Assembly: GCA_000711775.1 (NCBI GenBank)
Contig: ARYC01018558.1
Span: 28,612-92,611, forward strand
From: Oxytricha trifallax
Lineage: Eukaryota > Ciliophora > Spirotrichea > Sporadotrichida > Oxytrichidae
Direction of reading: 5' to 3'
DNA: 64,000 nt
Shown here: positions 34,861 to 48,470 of the stretch, piece after piece
Layout: every line of letters begins with the position of its first letter
How positions within the stretch are numbered: the stretch's first letter is position 1
Notes under the pieces: generated by a model
The model's database searches: none
Told to the model about the DNA's origin: nothing
What the model saw: only the letters and a program-made list of their open reading frames with translations
Made by a program: the position numbers and the translations under genes

Positions 34861-35102
34861 TTAAAAAAATAGCTGAATATTTTAAAAGCAACATTTTTAG
34901 TATTTTCTATTGAAACTCCTCATTATTGTAAAAGGTGATACATAAATCAGATAGCGGCCAAGAGACTGATAATTAAGCTGCGTTATCCACTTCTACTTGA
35001 AAGGTGAAAAAGCTCCTTTATAATTTATCATTAAGAATCTTCTTTGAAAGTTAACTTATACTATAAGTACAAAGAAGTAGCTTTATAATAACACCATCGA
35101 AG

Positions 35103-35324
35103 ATGCAAGAGAATAAAATGAATGCGTTAAATGCTCAAGAATCCTACCTATCCAAGAGTTTAGATTCAAGCTATATTTATCTTGCAATGAATGGAAGCAA
35201 TATTTTGCCAAAGAATATAATGCTTGCGTATTGTCAAATGAAAGTAGCTCCTGCTAATAATGGGAATAAATTGTATATTTATTTGCTATAGTCTCTATAC
35301 CTTCACTGTATCCTACTATATTGA
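35103..35324 (+). CDS. Protein-like ORF (73 aa), unknown
   Basis: ATG 35103 (MQENKMNALNAQESYLS) to TGA 35322-35324, one TAG read as Gln. It has reasonable composition but no domain and no supporting neighbour. It may be a chance open frame or a germline coding segment. Confidence 0.25.
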
Positions 35325-37620
35325 TAGTATTCGTCAGTTAAGTTGCCAAAATTAATTAATGAAGAAGCTTTTGTATAAATGAATTATTTCTCTATTATAT
35401 ATGAACCTAATGGGTTATATTTTCATATTGATCTTTCATTTCTCAAATATATAATATACTTTTATATTTATTTCATATTTAAATAAATTTAATTAGTTTA
35501 TTTATTTTTTTAGCTTAGATAAAGACATCAAATTTGCATCAAGACTTTGGGGATATAGTGTTTATAGATTAATAGCTTTTAGCTTGATTCATTTATTTAT
35601 ATTTTTCAACTTCACTCACCAGTTAGTTTTTATTATTTAGAAGAGACTGTATTTTAAAGTGTTTTGTCATGGGCATAAATATGTTATATATTTTGTAATA
35701 TCTTTCTAGTATCATTTTATCGATTTAATGTAAATAATAATTATAATAATTATTTATATATATATATTGACTTTGATGAGATGGATGATATCAATGAGTT
35801 TATGATTATGTAATTTATTTTACAAATTTCTATTAAATCTACATCGTTATTTATGAAATAATGTTAGAAGATAGTAAAATCAATTATTTATCCTTGCTTT
35901 TATCTGTTCATTACTTTAATTTTTAAAACTTACTCAATTCTATCTTGTTACTTTAATTTTATTAATATATATAAATAATTAATCAAGCAATTAATATGAT
36001 CTTGATCAGCTTTTTCTAAGCATTTTACTTTATTACTTAATCTATTTATATTAATCTTTGCTTAATTACAACATGATAGCTAATCATGTTTACTAAATTA
36101 AATACTAACTTTTTGAAGTTGTTTAGTAAGTGGTTTTTTCTAACAAATAAAGACTAGCTTTGTGAAATGCAAAAATAATAAGAGAATAGCTTCTGAGTTA
36201 AGAGCAACTTTCCAACTGCTTCTTTGATAATAATTATGTGGTTTTGGAAATAAACAACCATTTAATATTAAATGCTTAATTGTTAATAATTTATTGCATA
36301 GTAAAATGAATCAATTTATTTAAATATAAACCTTTGATATATCTTCAGTGAATATTTTAAATTATTGCAATTATCACTCAAGTAGCCCATTAATTCTAAT
36401 GAGAGTTGAATTCTCAATGCATTACTTTGATCAATTTGAGTGTCAGTATCTACACCAATAACATTTGAAGTGCCCAATATTTAAATTAAAGCAATAAAAT
36501 TGTATAAGAAATATTAAATTCAGTTAAATACTTAATTTAGTTACTAGAATTATATTTATTGATATAAATGTTAATTATATTATTCAACTTGCTGAGAGCA
36601 TACATAGGATTTCATAACATTCCAATAGAATTATCTTCGATTGATACTAACTTCTCTTTATCATTCACTTTCAGTAACTTCCACTTTAGTGAATGCTACT
36701 ATCATATTACTATAATTATTGTCATTTACGTGTTATGATATCATTTAAATAGCAGAAACACAGTTATATTATCATTCTATTCAGACAATATATACTAAAT
36801 TATTGAAGCCACACTATACGAAATAATTAGTGGTGGTAAAGTACATTTAAGCTTGAATTTGTTGCACTATAATTTTGAAGCTGAGATAAGAAGCACATAA
36901 GAAAATTACATTTGTAAAAGACTGCTAGAGTTTATTGAATTAAGTCTCATTGAAAATTGAACTAAATTGCTCAGAATATTTTGTATATGCTTTCATCTTC
37001 TTAATTCAATCATAAAATATGAATATATTATATTATATTAAATTAAATTAATAAGTATATTTATTCATCCGTTTTATTTTTAAAATGGATAAATATTGTC
37101 ATTTAAAGATGAAATCTTGTTATTTACTGCTTCGTCATTATCAGGTAATTAACTTATTTTAATTTATATTATGTTAAATTAACAACTAAATATACATTTC
37201 ATTGTAAATTTATAGCTTTAATAATTATTTTTTAACTTTTGAATTACTGCTATCATTAAAATATGAAGTGATCTGGTTAATGTATCATGTAAAGGTTAAC
37301 TTTTTATTATCGTGCAATTATAGAGAATGCTGAATATTTCCTATGTTTATTCTGATATGTAAGCAGTTGTAATTATCACTAATTTTACCAGTTTTATTTT
37401 GTCATATATATCTTTAAAATAAAATATATTTAAACAAATTAGTCTTAAGGAACTATTCTAAAATAAGTCATAGTTTAATTTTAAATATAAATAAGTATCA
37501 TATAATATTGTGATTTTCGTAAACAAATTCAACAATCTAACTACTTTAATAATTTTTTGCTCTAAAATATTAATTAAAATATATTTAAAAACTTGTTAAG
37601 CTATATATTTTTTTATAATA
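35325..37620. other. AT-rich DNA, nothing recognised
   Basis: A+T-rich, with TA runs near 35755-35770. No gene, RNA gene or repeat arms supported. Confidence 0.5.
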
Positions 37621-38036
37621 TTGTAGAAATACATTTGAATTTGGAAAATTAATTAAAATTAAATTTAATATAAATCAAAATCTTGGCAGTTGAAGTTGTC
37701 CAATTTGAACGATCTTGGGCTCATTCGATAGAGAATTCAAAATTAGCTGGACTTTATTATTGGCGGTACTATTTTATCGCATCCCTGGAGTGAGATAACT
37801 TCACTTTAATTAAACTCATTTAAATTCAATTAAATTATACCCTCACATTAAAGTGAAGTTATCTCGCTCCAGGGATGCGATAAAATAGTACCGCCAATAA
37901 TAAAGTCCAGCTAATTTTGAATTCTCTATCGAATGAGCCCAAGATCGTTCAAATTGGACAACTTTAACTGCCAAGATTTTGATTTATATTAAATTTAATT
38001 TTAATTAATTTTCCAAATTCAAATGTATTTCTACAA
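37621..38036. mobile_element. Foldback MITE, best-preserved copy, TA duplication
   Basis: The left end TTGTAGAAATACATTTGAAT and the exact inverse at the right are flanked by TA on both sides. The arms are about 190 bp and nearly identical, with a spacer of a few tens of bases. No gene. TA duplication and size point to a Tc1/mariner-type enzyme as mobiliser. The high arm identity makes it the youngest copy of the family here. Confidence 0.88.
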
Positions 38037-38994
38037 TAGAGCTGATAAAACAATTCATGAGGTAAAGTTTAAGCTAAATAATACAATTTTATCATGAATT
38101 TTACCCTGTTCAATATTCTCATAACTTCTTAGAATGCCTATCTCATGTTTGTTCAAGTATGCTACTTTTCCTCGCTGGCCTCGATATAGTCTTAGTACGG
38201 CATTTGCTCAGCCTATTTTCATTAATTTTACTTAAACATATTTTTATATAAACTATGAAAAAATCATTGTGTCTGCCAAATCCTTTTAATAAAAAACTAA
38301 TATATTGGTAAAATACTTCTGTAATTAGTTAATTTTATAAAATTCTACAAATATTAAAAATCAAAAGTCGGAAAGTTGTTTATTTACCACATTTATATAA
38401 TTATTTATTTTCATTTTATATAACTTATAAGTTCTCTTTATGGATTAATACAATATTTAATATATATATAACAAACAAGTATGCATGAAATATATTAACT
38501 AAATTAATTTTCATTTAACTTATTAATTTAATTTATCATTAAATTTCATGTATAAACAATATTCGACCCCAATGAAATCCACTAACATTTCGAGGAATTT
38601 AAATATAAAATAGCAATCTGTTAAGAAATATGATTGTATTAATTTATCTTTAATGTATCGCTTTCTTATTGAGAGATTTAATTACAAAAATCTGCTTGTA
38701 AAAAATATAAAAATAAATATTAAGCAATAAATTCAATTAAAGCGGAGCTTAGTTTAAAAGAGTGGCATATTATTTTTATTTATTTATTAAAAATCATGTA
38801 ATTTAATTTTTAATTAATTAAGTATGTAAAAATGTATGGAGTCAAGTTAGAAATATTGAGTCAGCTAATTATAGGAATATTTTGCCAAGTAAAGTAAAAG
38901 TGATTAGAAAACATTAAAATAGGTTATAATAGAACAAAAGGTAATGTCAAAATAGGTAAGTAATATTTGAATAATTGTTTAATTTTTCTGAATA
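38037..38994. other. AT-rich DNA, nothing recognised
   Basis: Non-coding spacer between two foldback elements. Confidence 0.5.
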
Positions 38995-39430
38995 TAACAA
39001 TTTTATAGGAATTAATTAGAAATTAGAAAATTAATACAAATTAAAGAATTAAAAATTTTATAATGTTTGCAATTGAAAGTGTCTATTTAAACGATCTTGT
39101 ACTGACTCATTCTAATGAAATTTTGAAAAAGCAGGATTTTAATATTCACGGTGCTCTTTTACCTCTTCGTAGTAGTGAGTTAACTTGAGTTTTGTGTGAG
39201 GAAATTGCTTATTAAATTTAGAAGATTACAATTAAACTCAAGTTAACTCACTACTAAGAAGAGATAAAAGAGCACCGTGAATATTAAAATCAAGCTATTT
39301 CAAAATTTCTCTAGAATGAGTCAGTCCAAGATTGTTTAAATAGGCACTTTCAATTGCAAAAATTATTATTTTTTAATTCTTTAGTTGATATAAATTTCCT
39401 AATTTCTAATTATTTCCTAAAAAATTGTTA
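38995..39430. mobile_element. Foldback MITE, divergent member
   Basis: The ends are TAACAATTTTATAGGAATTA and a close inverse. Arms of about 190 bp flank a central AT-rich loop. The inner sequence (AAACGATCTTG, ACTCATTCT) recalls the TTGTAG family, while the termini and outer arms differ. This suggests a diverged subfamily. No gene. Confidence 0.75.
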
Positions 39431-42400
39431 CAGTCAGATAGGTCTTCTATTAATTATTTTAATAGTTTTTCAATTTACTTATCAAATTAAATGACAGATT
39501 TTCATAATAAATCACTCTGTTAAATTTATGCAATTCATTGAAAAAAAAGAATAATTTAATATAAGTATGAGATATTTAAATGACAAATAATAAAACTTCT
39601 CAGTATAAATTAACGGTAAATCTATTTGAAAAAAATTTTCTTAAATTTTTGATTTGCAAAGTACCCAAATCCTTCACATAAGCTTTTTAGTTTACAAAAA
39701 GTGTTTAAAAACATGTTTAGTAAAGTTAAACATAATAAATATAAATTTATTTAAAAATTAACTAAGTCCAGCAATCCAATAATCTTTGACATAAAAATTG
39801 TATTCAAATTGTGTATAGTAGCTTGCTATGAGCCTCCGTGTCCAATAAACAGATATTTTTATTTAATAAAAGCTTTATTGTAAAAACTGCAAATATCAAA
39901 TACAATCTAATTAGAAAATTGTTAAAAATAAAAATAAATTACAGTATAAATATTAAACTTTAATTAATAGTAAGAAATTACTTAAAATTAGTTTGTATCC
40001 CTATTTATAATATTCATATTAGAATTATTTAAATAATTCACTTATTTAAATTTTTTAAAAAAATTATTTTCAATAATTAATTTTCTGTACAACTTTGCTT
40101 ACATCATTTATTTAAGTAATTAATATTGTTAAAACGAAATTGAATTGGAGAAATATAAAGTAAATCTAAATATTTTAGTAGAATCATTGATAACTACCAT
40201 TAATTAAATAAAATCGTAGATAAATTATTAAACTAACTCATTGTTGAAACTTTTCCAATTTAAAAATATAAAATCTTTTTCATAAAATATTTTTAATGCC
40301 GAAATGGAACTTGAATAACTTGACCGTCTATTTTATAGATTAATTATGGCAAATTAATTCTTTTCATTTATACTTTAACTAAAATTTGGTTAATTTTACA
40401 GGTTTTATTATATATATTATAAAATATTTATTTAAGTCTTGAAATATATTGATTAATTTTAAATTAAATTTATCGTTTTTATGGTCTATCTATTTACTTT
40501 CTCTATATTTTATGCATATATTTAATTGTTAAAACCAAAATAAATATTTAAATTTTACAAGTTTTAAATGCAAGAAGCTTTCAAGCAGGAAAACTCTAGT
40601 TTCATAATCTTTAGTATCAAAGATATTTAAAAAAATCGAATCAATTTTACCAGTATACATTAAGATAAAAAATTTCATAAATTTATTAAGGAATTTGGCT
40701 TTCTATTTTTATATTGACTTCTTAATATTAATAAATTAAATTAATAGCTTGATATTAAGGTAAAAGATAAATAAAAATGCTTTATTAAATAGGCACTTTT
40801 TTATCCGAACAGTATTATTGATAGCAAAAGTATTAGATATTTTCAATTATGTGCAATTTGAGATCAACTTCGGTTAAATCCATATGAGAACATTTTATTT
40901 CACCTACAATAACGAATTAACAAATTGTTTTATATATCACTGTTCAAATAAAAGACAATTTATATCGAGGCTTTCAGTAAATAAGCATATATATTTGCAT
41001 AGTATATGTGATCTAGTTTAATTACAAGAATTTGAATAAAGATTAAAAGTAATAAGATTAAATTAATACTAACGGAGTGAAAGAGAATAATTATCTTATC
41101 TAAAAATTTAGAAATGAGGGTTTAGTAAAGCTTTAAGTTCATGATGCATTTTTCCAATTCAAAATTATCAAGTTCAATACCTCCAAAAAATATCTTAGTT
41201 TTTCAGTATAAGTAGGTTAGTATGAATACGATTTGATATTGAAATTTGATTATGGAACTACCAATTATATCTAATGGTTCTACTTTTATTTTAAATCATG
41301 ACACACTTCAAGGCAATATTCTCGCAACAGTTATTTAAATAACTGTCTTGTTTATAATTAATAGATATTTTTCATGCATTTTTCACCAATTTGCATATAA
41401 TCATTCTTAATTAATTTAAAATAATTCTTGATAGAATTAGGTTTTTTTTTTTAAAAAAATATTTTTCCCAAATAAAATTAACTAAGAATCTAAAAAATAG
41501 TCACCCAAAAAAAGCATAAGATATTAGTGATAAGCCTTATAGAACTATGATAATGAAAATGGAATTTTGAGACTCCTGAATTTCAGTGAGTAAAGATTAA
41601 AAAATGTGATTAAAAAAAGAATATTAAAAAAGTAAATTAAAAACAGGGCAAAGATTATAACATCTGCCACGAATGGGATCTAGACTATTTTTTCTAAATT
41701 TATATTCAATCATAAATTATATATGGATAGCTAACTATCTTCAAAACCTGATGAATAACATTCGAACTCCTCAATCCTTTTTTGGAGTTTTGAACTTGAT
41801 GAACTTAAAACAAAACCTTATGAAATATCGGTCATAACTCTTAAAAATACGTAACTGTTTTTAAATATTAATTAACAGTAAATTATTATAATTTCCTAGC
41901 TTTAATAAAAATGGAATAAGAGCACTTTAAATAGAAAGAAAACTTTACAGTAAAAGTGCTGTTTGCATTCTTAGATATTGATAGCAAGTAATTATTTGTG
42001 TTTAAATTATGTGAGAAATATCTCAAACTGCCTAAATATAATATAAAAATCAGATTATTAACACCATTTTTTAAACTTTATGTATTTTTTAGTAACTTCA
42101 GTGCTAAGAGTAAATATAGTATCATTTGCTATACTTTAGCGCAATTATAAGACTTTATGAATCATGACCTTCAGTTAGAGATATAAATAATTTTCGTAAA
42201 CCTATAATTGATTTCGGTAATTTAAGAATAATATATATGTATTTATGCAAATTAATACGTGTAGTATATATATATTTTATATATTCACAAATAAAGCATA
42301 TAATTATTTGATATTTTTTCCTCTATAATTCGATCAAGTTCACGTAGCTTTATTTAATGCCAGTTTCTTTAATTTAAATTTCTCAAATTTCCAAAGATTT

Positions 42401-45400
42401 GTTATTTTATCAATATTGCAAATTTCAGAACCTGGTAAAGCAAATATAATTCTTATTGGGAAGCAGATATTTTCTTGTGGCTTATTATATTTAATTGGTT
42501 TTATAATGTTAAACTACAGCAAATGGATACTAAATTTAATATTTAAAATGTCTTATGAAAGGAAGTAATGAATAATATATTTCTTTAATTAAGAATAGTT
42601 GATAAGATAAAAGGATTGCTTGTTTGGAGAATACCTAATTATAGAAAAGAAAAGGGATGCTGATTTTAAATATGAAGATAGCATAGGTGCTATTGCAACT
42701 ATTTAATTGTAAATTAGATAGATTTCTGAAAGTTTATAGAAGCTTATGATGCCCTCATTTAATTTACAATAGCAATATAATAGTTATTTTACAAATACTT
42801 TCCCATTTTATGTAATAAACTAGCCAAAGTATACGCGTTTAAAATATCTAAGGAAGGGAATATTGAGCCTCGACAATCTTAAGAAAGGATTGTCATCTGA
42901 ATAAGGAGTGCATTTTTGAATTTGAAGAAAATAATGATCTTAACATTTAGAAAAAGAAAGAGTGGCTTTTTGCTATTTGCATATAAAGGTATTATATTTT
43001 TTCATGATTTTATAATTTTGAAGAATTATACAGAAGTTTAAATAGTCTTTAGAATATGGTCCTAATATGTACTGTTTAATCGGCCAAACTTTTTATAAAA
43101 ATGTATATAATTTTATTGAAAATAATTAATTTACCACAGTTGACAAATAAATATACGGTCTAATTGGTTAAATTTCAGATTTTATTTAACAAATTTTTCA
43201 TTAAAACATAATCGTCAAAATATCATAACGCTAAGTGCCCACTCTCATTTTGATATAAGCTCTGATCTATTAAGTCAAATGATTAATGATTTATTTGAAT
43301 TTTTATTTTTATTTTTATTTTTTTATTGTCACAATTTAATTAGTTTTCAAACTTTATATGTTATTAGTAGAAAAGACTTTTAGTTATCAATTTTACAGAA
43401 ATATACCATTATTTTTGAAGCTATAAACAAAAATTCAAACTAGTAAATATAAAAAGTTTACCAAATATTTCTTAATAAATAACTATATTTCTAAGAAACT
43501 AGTTGAGATGAATCTCAGAATTTAAAATTATTTGCTTTAAGTTCCAGGCTAGATACTAAATTTTTGTTATTTAAAAGATAAATATCATTTATTATTGCAA
43601 TTTTAAGGTAATTAATATAATTTTTAATGTATTTTTATTTATAATTTAGGAGTCTCTTGCTTTGATTAACTTTAATATTCTCTTCATTTATTCTTCAAGA
43701 TATTAAAAGTTGATATATTTACTTTTATTATTTATCTAATTTTAAAAAAAAATTAATCTAAATTTTTATTTTATTTTATTTTCATTAAAATTTCAACTTT
43801 TCTGAATCTCTTAAGTTAATCAATGCTTGAATGAAAGTGGACTAGTAATTTATTTTAATTTTCAACTAATTGAATAAAGTAAATCATTGATACCACTTGA
43901 AGAAATATGGTTACTTTTAAACATCAAATGAAGAATATATGTATTTAAGGGCAAATAGTATGGGTTATTTGAAATTCATGATTATCAAGATCATTAATGT
44001 TGTCATTAGATATATTCTTTGAAAAGGATACATTTTAATTTTCAAGTTAAAATTATTTTTCAAAATATAACACTTTGTCATTAAGAAATTGGATTAAAGA
44101 ATAATTCACAACAATGAATTAAAAATAAAATAAATATATTAAGATAAATGAGTTTACCATTAAGATTATATATTTATATTGATTAAACTAAATTATTTCT
44201 GCTGCATTCCCTTTAAAAACTTAGATATCTAAGATTATATTTACAAACATAAACAGAGTTAATCATTTACTAATATTAAAGCGGCGAAGCTTCCATGAAA
44301 TCACTCTTTTTCTCCGTATATATCATTAAATTGAATTAATTGTCAATAAATTTTTAATATGTTGAACTTATTATAATTCACCTAATTAAATTAGTTAAAA
44401 AAATCATTTTAATGTAAAGCAAATATAAAAAATACTGAGAAAATAAAGAAACTGATGTCTTTCAAAATTGATTGTTTTTAAATAAACCATTTAAATTAAT
44501 TCAGATTAAGCTTCAAATTACCAATTTTAGTTCTGGGACTTGCCTTTTAAAATGCATGGTATTCTAAATAGAGAAATGTTTCTTGTTTGTAATTCTCATC
44601 ATCTTAAGTTCATAAACTCACTAACAAGTATATTAGAGTGCAACAACAATATGTTAAAACAGGATTAAAGTCCGATAGAATAATTTTTCTTATTCAGATG
44701 CAGTAATATGATTTTCAATCAAGACATACGATATCATTTAATATTTTTTCTTAAATCTAATTGTTTTATATATTAGTGACACTTTAATCTTATTTTATTT
44801 TGTTTAAGATAGCTTCCTTCAAAGGAAAATTTAATAACACAGAATGCTTAGATTATCTACTTTTTAATTAGATCATCTTTAAAACAGATATATTAATTTT
44901 TTAAGTTTATAAGCTTAAAAATTTACAATATTGAATATAAAATATATAAATAGATTTTGTGTAAATTCCCTTTTTAATAAGTATTTTTCTCAATAAATTT
45001 TTGAAAGTTTAGTCATTTTATCCAAAAATAAACTTTAAAATTGTAAGTTATGATTAATTATGCTTAATAATAGTATCGTTATAGATAAGAAGATCTTTAA
45101 GTAAATTATTTAATTTAATCTAAATAACCTTAAATTATTATTTAGTTTTAATTCATGGTTTTGGATCATATATTGGTAAATTTAAATTTTATCATTATTG
45201 ATAATATTTTTTTTTAAATCGAGTTGAGGTATTTTTGTGAATTATGGATTCCAAATAAGACATTCGTATAAACTTTAAGTAAATATAATAAAGTATATTA
45301 CTAGTTGCTAAAATTCTCTCAAAATAATAGCAAAACATTTTCCTTAGCAAACAACTTAGGATATATAAATCAAATTAAGAATGCTTCAATTTATTAATCA

Positions 45401-46480
45401 ATCATTTATGTTAGTACTTGGCGTTTAGTATGAAGAGACAATTATCTATTGCATCAAATCCATATATAAATTAAAATTCCAAGATATATAACTGTTTGTA
45501 AAAAAAAGTTAAGAAAGGAAATTTGCTAAGATTTAAACAGACATATTCTACTTTAATAAGGACAAATTAAGAATAAGCCAATATTCATCACTTATTAATT
45601 AGTAAAATTTATACTTAATATTAGCAATTAAATTTACATGTGTATAGTAAGAATAATATTTTTCTAACTTTAATAAATAAAGTTTAAGATATATTTAATT
45701 CATTCAATTTTGTTTTTTATTGAAAAAATAATTAAAATAAGAAGCATTCATAAATTATCATAAATATTTTAAAAGGACTTTTGCTTACGATCTATTCGGC
45801 ATGATTAAGCTGCCTATTAACAGTTTTACCCCAAAATAAGTAGATTTATATATTTTTTTTAACTTTAAACTTTTTAGATTCTGACTCCATTACCTTTATA
45901 AAAATTTATCTATCAAACTTATGTATATTTAATTCACAATTCTTTTTATCTTAGTTTATTTAAACTAAAATGTGCATTTTTTCAATAAATATTTTATCTT
46001 TATAGTTTAATCAAATTCAAAGTCTAAAAATGAAATCATATAAGTATGGTATTATTTATGCCAAATACAGATGATAATCTTTTCCAAGTCGCATTTGATT
46101 TGAGGGAAATATTATTTTTTTCAATTAGATGATACTTTAAATTTAAGATTAATTAGCTAGTTTAGTTTTAGGAATATAAACATATAATGACGAAACTAGC
46201 TTTGCTAAAAACTTATAATTAATTCAGATCATATTTAAGTAATTGATAATTTTTTAGTAAGTTTTGTCCATTAAACTTTGTTTGCTGGTGACATTTAACA
46301 AGTTTTAATAATAAATATAGAATCATATGTTTTAGCAAGAGTAGTTTTGATTAATTAATATTTAAATTACTTTATATAAACTTTTCATCTTATTTATTAT
46401 TATTTGTTACGCGTTTAACTATTTTTTTGATTTTAATGAAGCTTTAAAAATTGAGAATATTCTTTAATGTAATAAATGTG
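39431..46480. other. Seven kilobases of AT-rich DNA, nothing recognised
   Basis: Consistently about 80% A+T. I found no repeat arms, no transposon homology and no convincing coding island. A weakly less AT-rich patch near 42840-42970 gave no clear reading. Confidence 0.5.
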
Positions 46481-46487
46481 AGAAGAA

Positions 46488-47460
46488 TCAATCAAATAAA
46501 TCAAAAGCATTAAGGATTTGTTCTGATACAACAACATATTGTTATAACTCAAAAAATATATTAGCTTTCAATTATTTAATAAATATTTTTAAAAGTAAAA
46601 TAAATCTTGGAATAATTACTTTTAAATTTATTTAAGAAGATATTTAATCACATAATTTTGGTAATTTAAAGGAAAGTTACTTTGATTCATGCATTATTTT
46701 CCCTATGGTCACTATCCTTAAATCATATTCGTTATTTGCTGCATTTTTTTGCTGTAGAAGCTTTATTAGAACCACTTGCCCCAATATTTGCGATAATACA
46801 CATGAAGAATGAGACAGAGATATAGGGGACGGCGTTTTGTCCTCAAGCATTTTGTATATAAAGTTGAAAAGCTTCATTAAACTAGAACTACTGATAGTGC
46901 GATTGTTTCTAATTTAAAACATTATTTATCTCATATAGTTTTGATTCTGCACTTGTTAGAGGAGCACCACCAAGGACTATTTATCGGTAACAATTTTTTC
47001 TATCTTCCTCTCTTCCATTCAATGATAAATAAAAGGTTTACTCTCTTAAATGCTAATAGCAAAAGTAACTCTAATCGGCTTATAAAATTATAGTTAACTT
47101 ATATCTACAGTGCCCTATCATCCCTGGATCGTTAATAGCTTTATAAATGGAAATATCTTAAAATCAAGGGATCTCATTTTTAAAAAAATTAAATAGTGCA
47201 TACGTACAAGTTGTGTAGTTCAACATACATTCTACAAGTTTATGTTCTTCACCTTGGTATTATTCATTCATAGATTCAGGATATGTTATCTTAAAGAATC
47301 CTTCTTAAACTGAATAAAATTGTCTAAATTAAATCCTCACTAATCATTTAAGGAATTCTGGTAATTTATAGAAGTTTCTCCCATAGCACTCAGGCCAAAC
47401 AATTTGATTTCTGAAGCATCTTAAATAGCTATATTAGCGCAAGTTATCATTGAAAATAAC
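46488..47460 (-). CDS. Coding-like island, frame uncertain
   Basis: Local GC rises to about 35%. Two minus-strand readings compete. One is a 176-codon ORF from ATG 47018 (MEERKIEKIVTDKQSL) to TGA 46488-46490, preceded directly by a TGA; its last third is AT-rich and looks non-coding. The other frame reads well over a longer span from about 47440 (VWPECYGRNFYKLPEF, then YPESMNEQYQGEEHKLVE, then QIVLGGAPLTSAESKLYE) but contains several TGAs. No domain is recognised in either. It is either a decayed gene in the second frame or a germline coding segment in the first. Confidence 0.3.
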
Positions 47461-48170
47461 AAATTATATTCTTTTTGTAGGGATATTAACAAGTCTAATA
47501 GTTAATGTGTTAATACTAAGTTAAAACATGCAAAGAATTAGGTATAAGAAACAAAATAAGAACAAAAAATTTGCACTATAAATTGATAGATAGTTATTCA
47601 AGTATTTATAACATGAATAATATAATTAAATAAATCTAATGTTCTTATTTTATAAATTATTTTCAATGATTAGAATATTAAAATACTTATCCACTTATAA
47701 ATATATTTTTAAAATATGTGTATTAAACTATCTTATTTAAATTATTTTTGATTACCTCGAAATTAATTAACAACAAATTGAAAAGAGGTTTTGTCACTAT
47801 GAAATTTATTATATTTATAAATATATTTATTATTTGATATTTAAATATTTTTATATATTATTGTGTAAATTAATTGTAATTATATAATATTTCTCTATTA
47901 ATCAAATATGCAAAGATTTTATGAATATCTTTAAAAACATTTTCATTTAAAAATAAGAACTAATAATAATATTAAATAGAAATATAATGAAAATTTAATC
48001 ATATTAAATATTAAATGATACAAAGGAACAAATTAAAAATTTTACTACTTTTTATAAGAAACATTTATAATTATCCAACTTCAAATTTTCTCTCATGATT
48101 AATTATAAAATAATATCTAAAATCATATATAGTTTGAATAATTAAATATTTTAATTTTCTTGATTCTTGT
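47461..48170. other. AT-rich DNA, nothing recognised
   Basis: No supported gene or repeat. Confidence 0.5.
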
Positions 48171-48470
48171 TTTATTTCTGAATACTATCTAAGTCTATTT
48201 GTCTTTGAGACTTTAATCTCTGGAGTTTTGTCAACAGGTGTTGTAAGCTATAGTTTTATATTGGTTTTTCTTTTCGAATTATTCGATCCATTCTTGCTCT
48301 TGATATATGGAGATAGTACCCTCACAATTCTTTTAGTTCAAATTATTTCTCAGGAGAAATTAATATAGAACTTTATGTTTTCTATTCTAAGGATGGCTTC
48401 CACTCTTTATCTGGTAAATTAGGATAGCAGTGGCTGTAACTCATCAGTTAATATAGTTTTATAATCACGT
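48171..48470 (-). CDS. Weak coding-like segment, unknown
   Basis: A minus-strand frame reads KRIVRVLSPYIKSKNGS and then TTPVDKTPEIKVSKTNRLRQ, less AT-rich than its flanks. An overlapping frame (GTISIYQEQEWIEQFEKK) is also open. No start codon or domain was identified. Confidence 0.2.
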
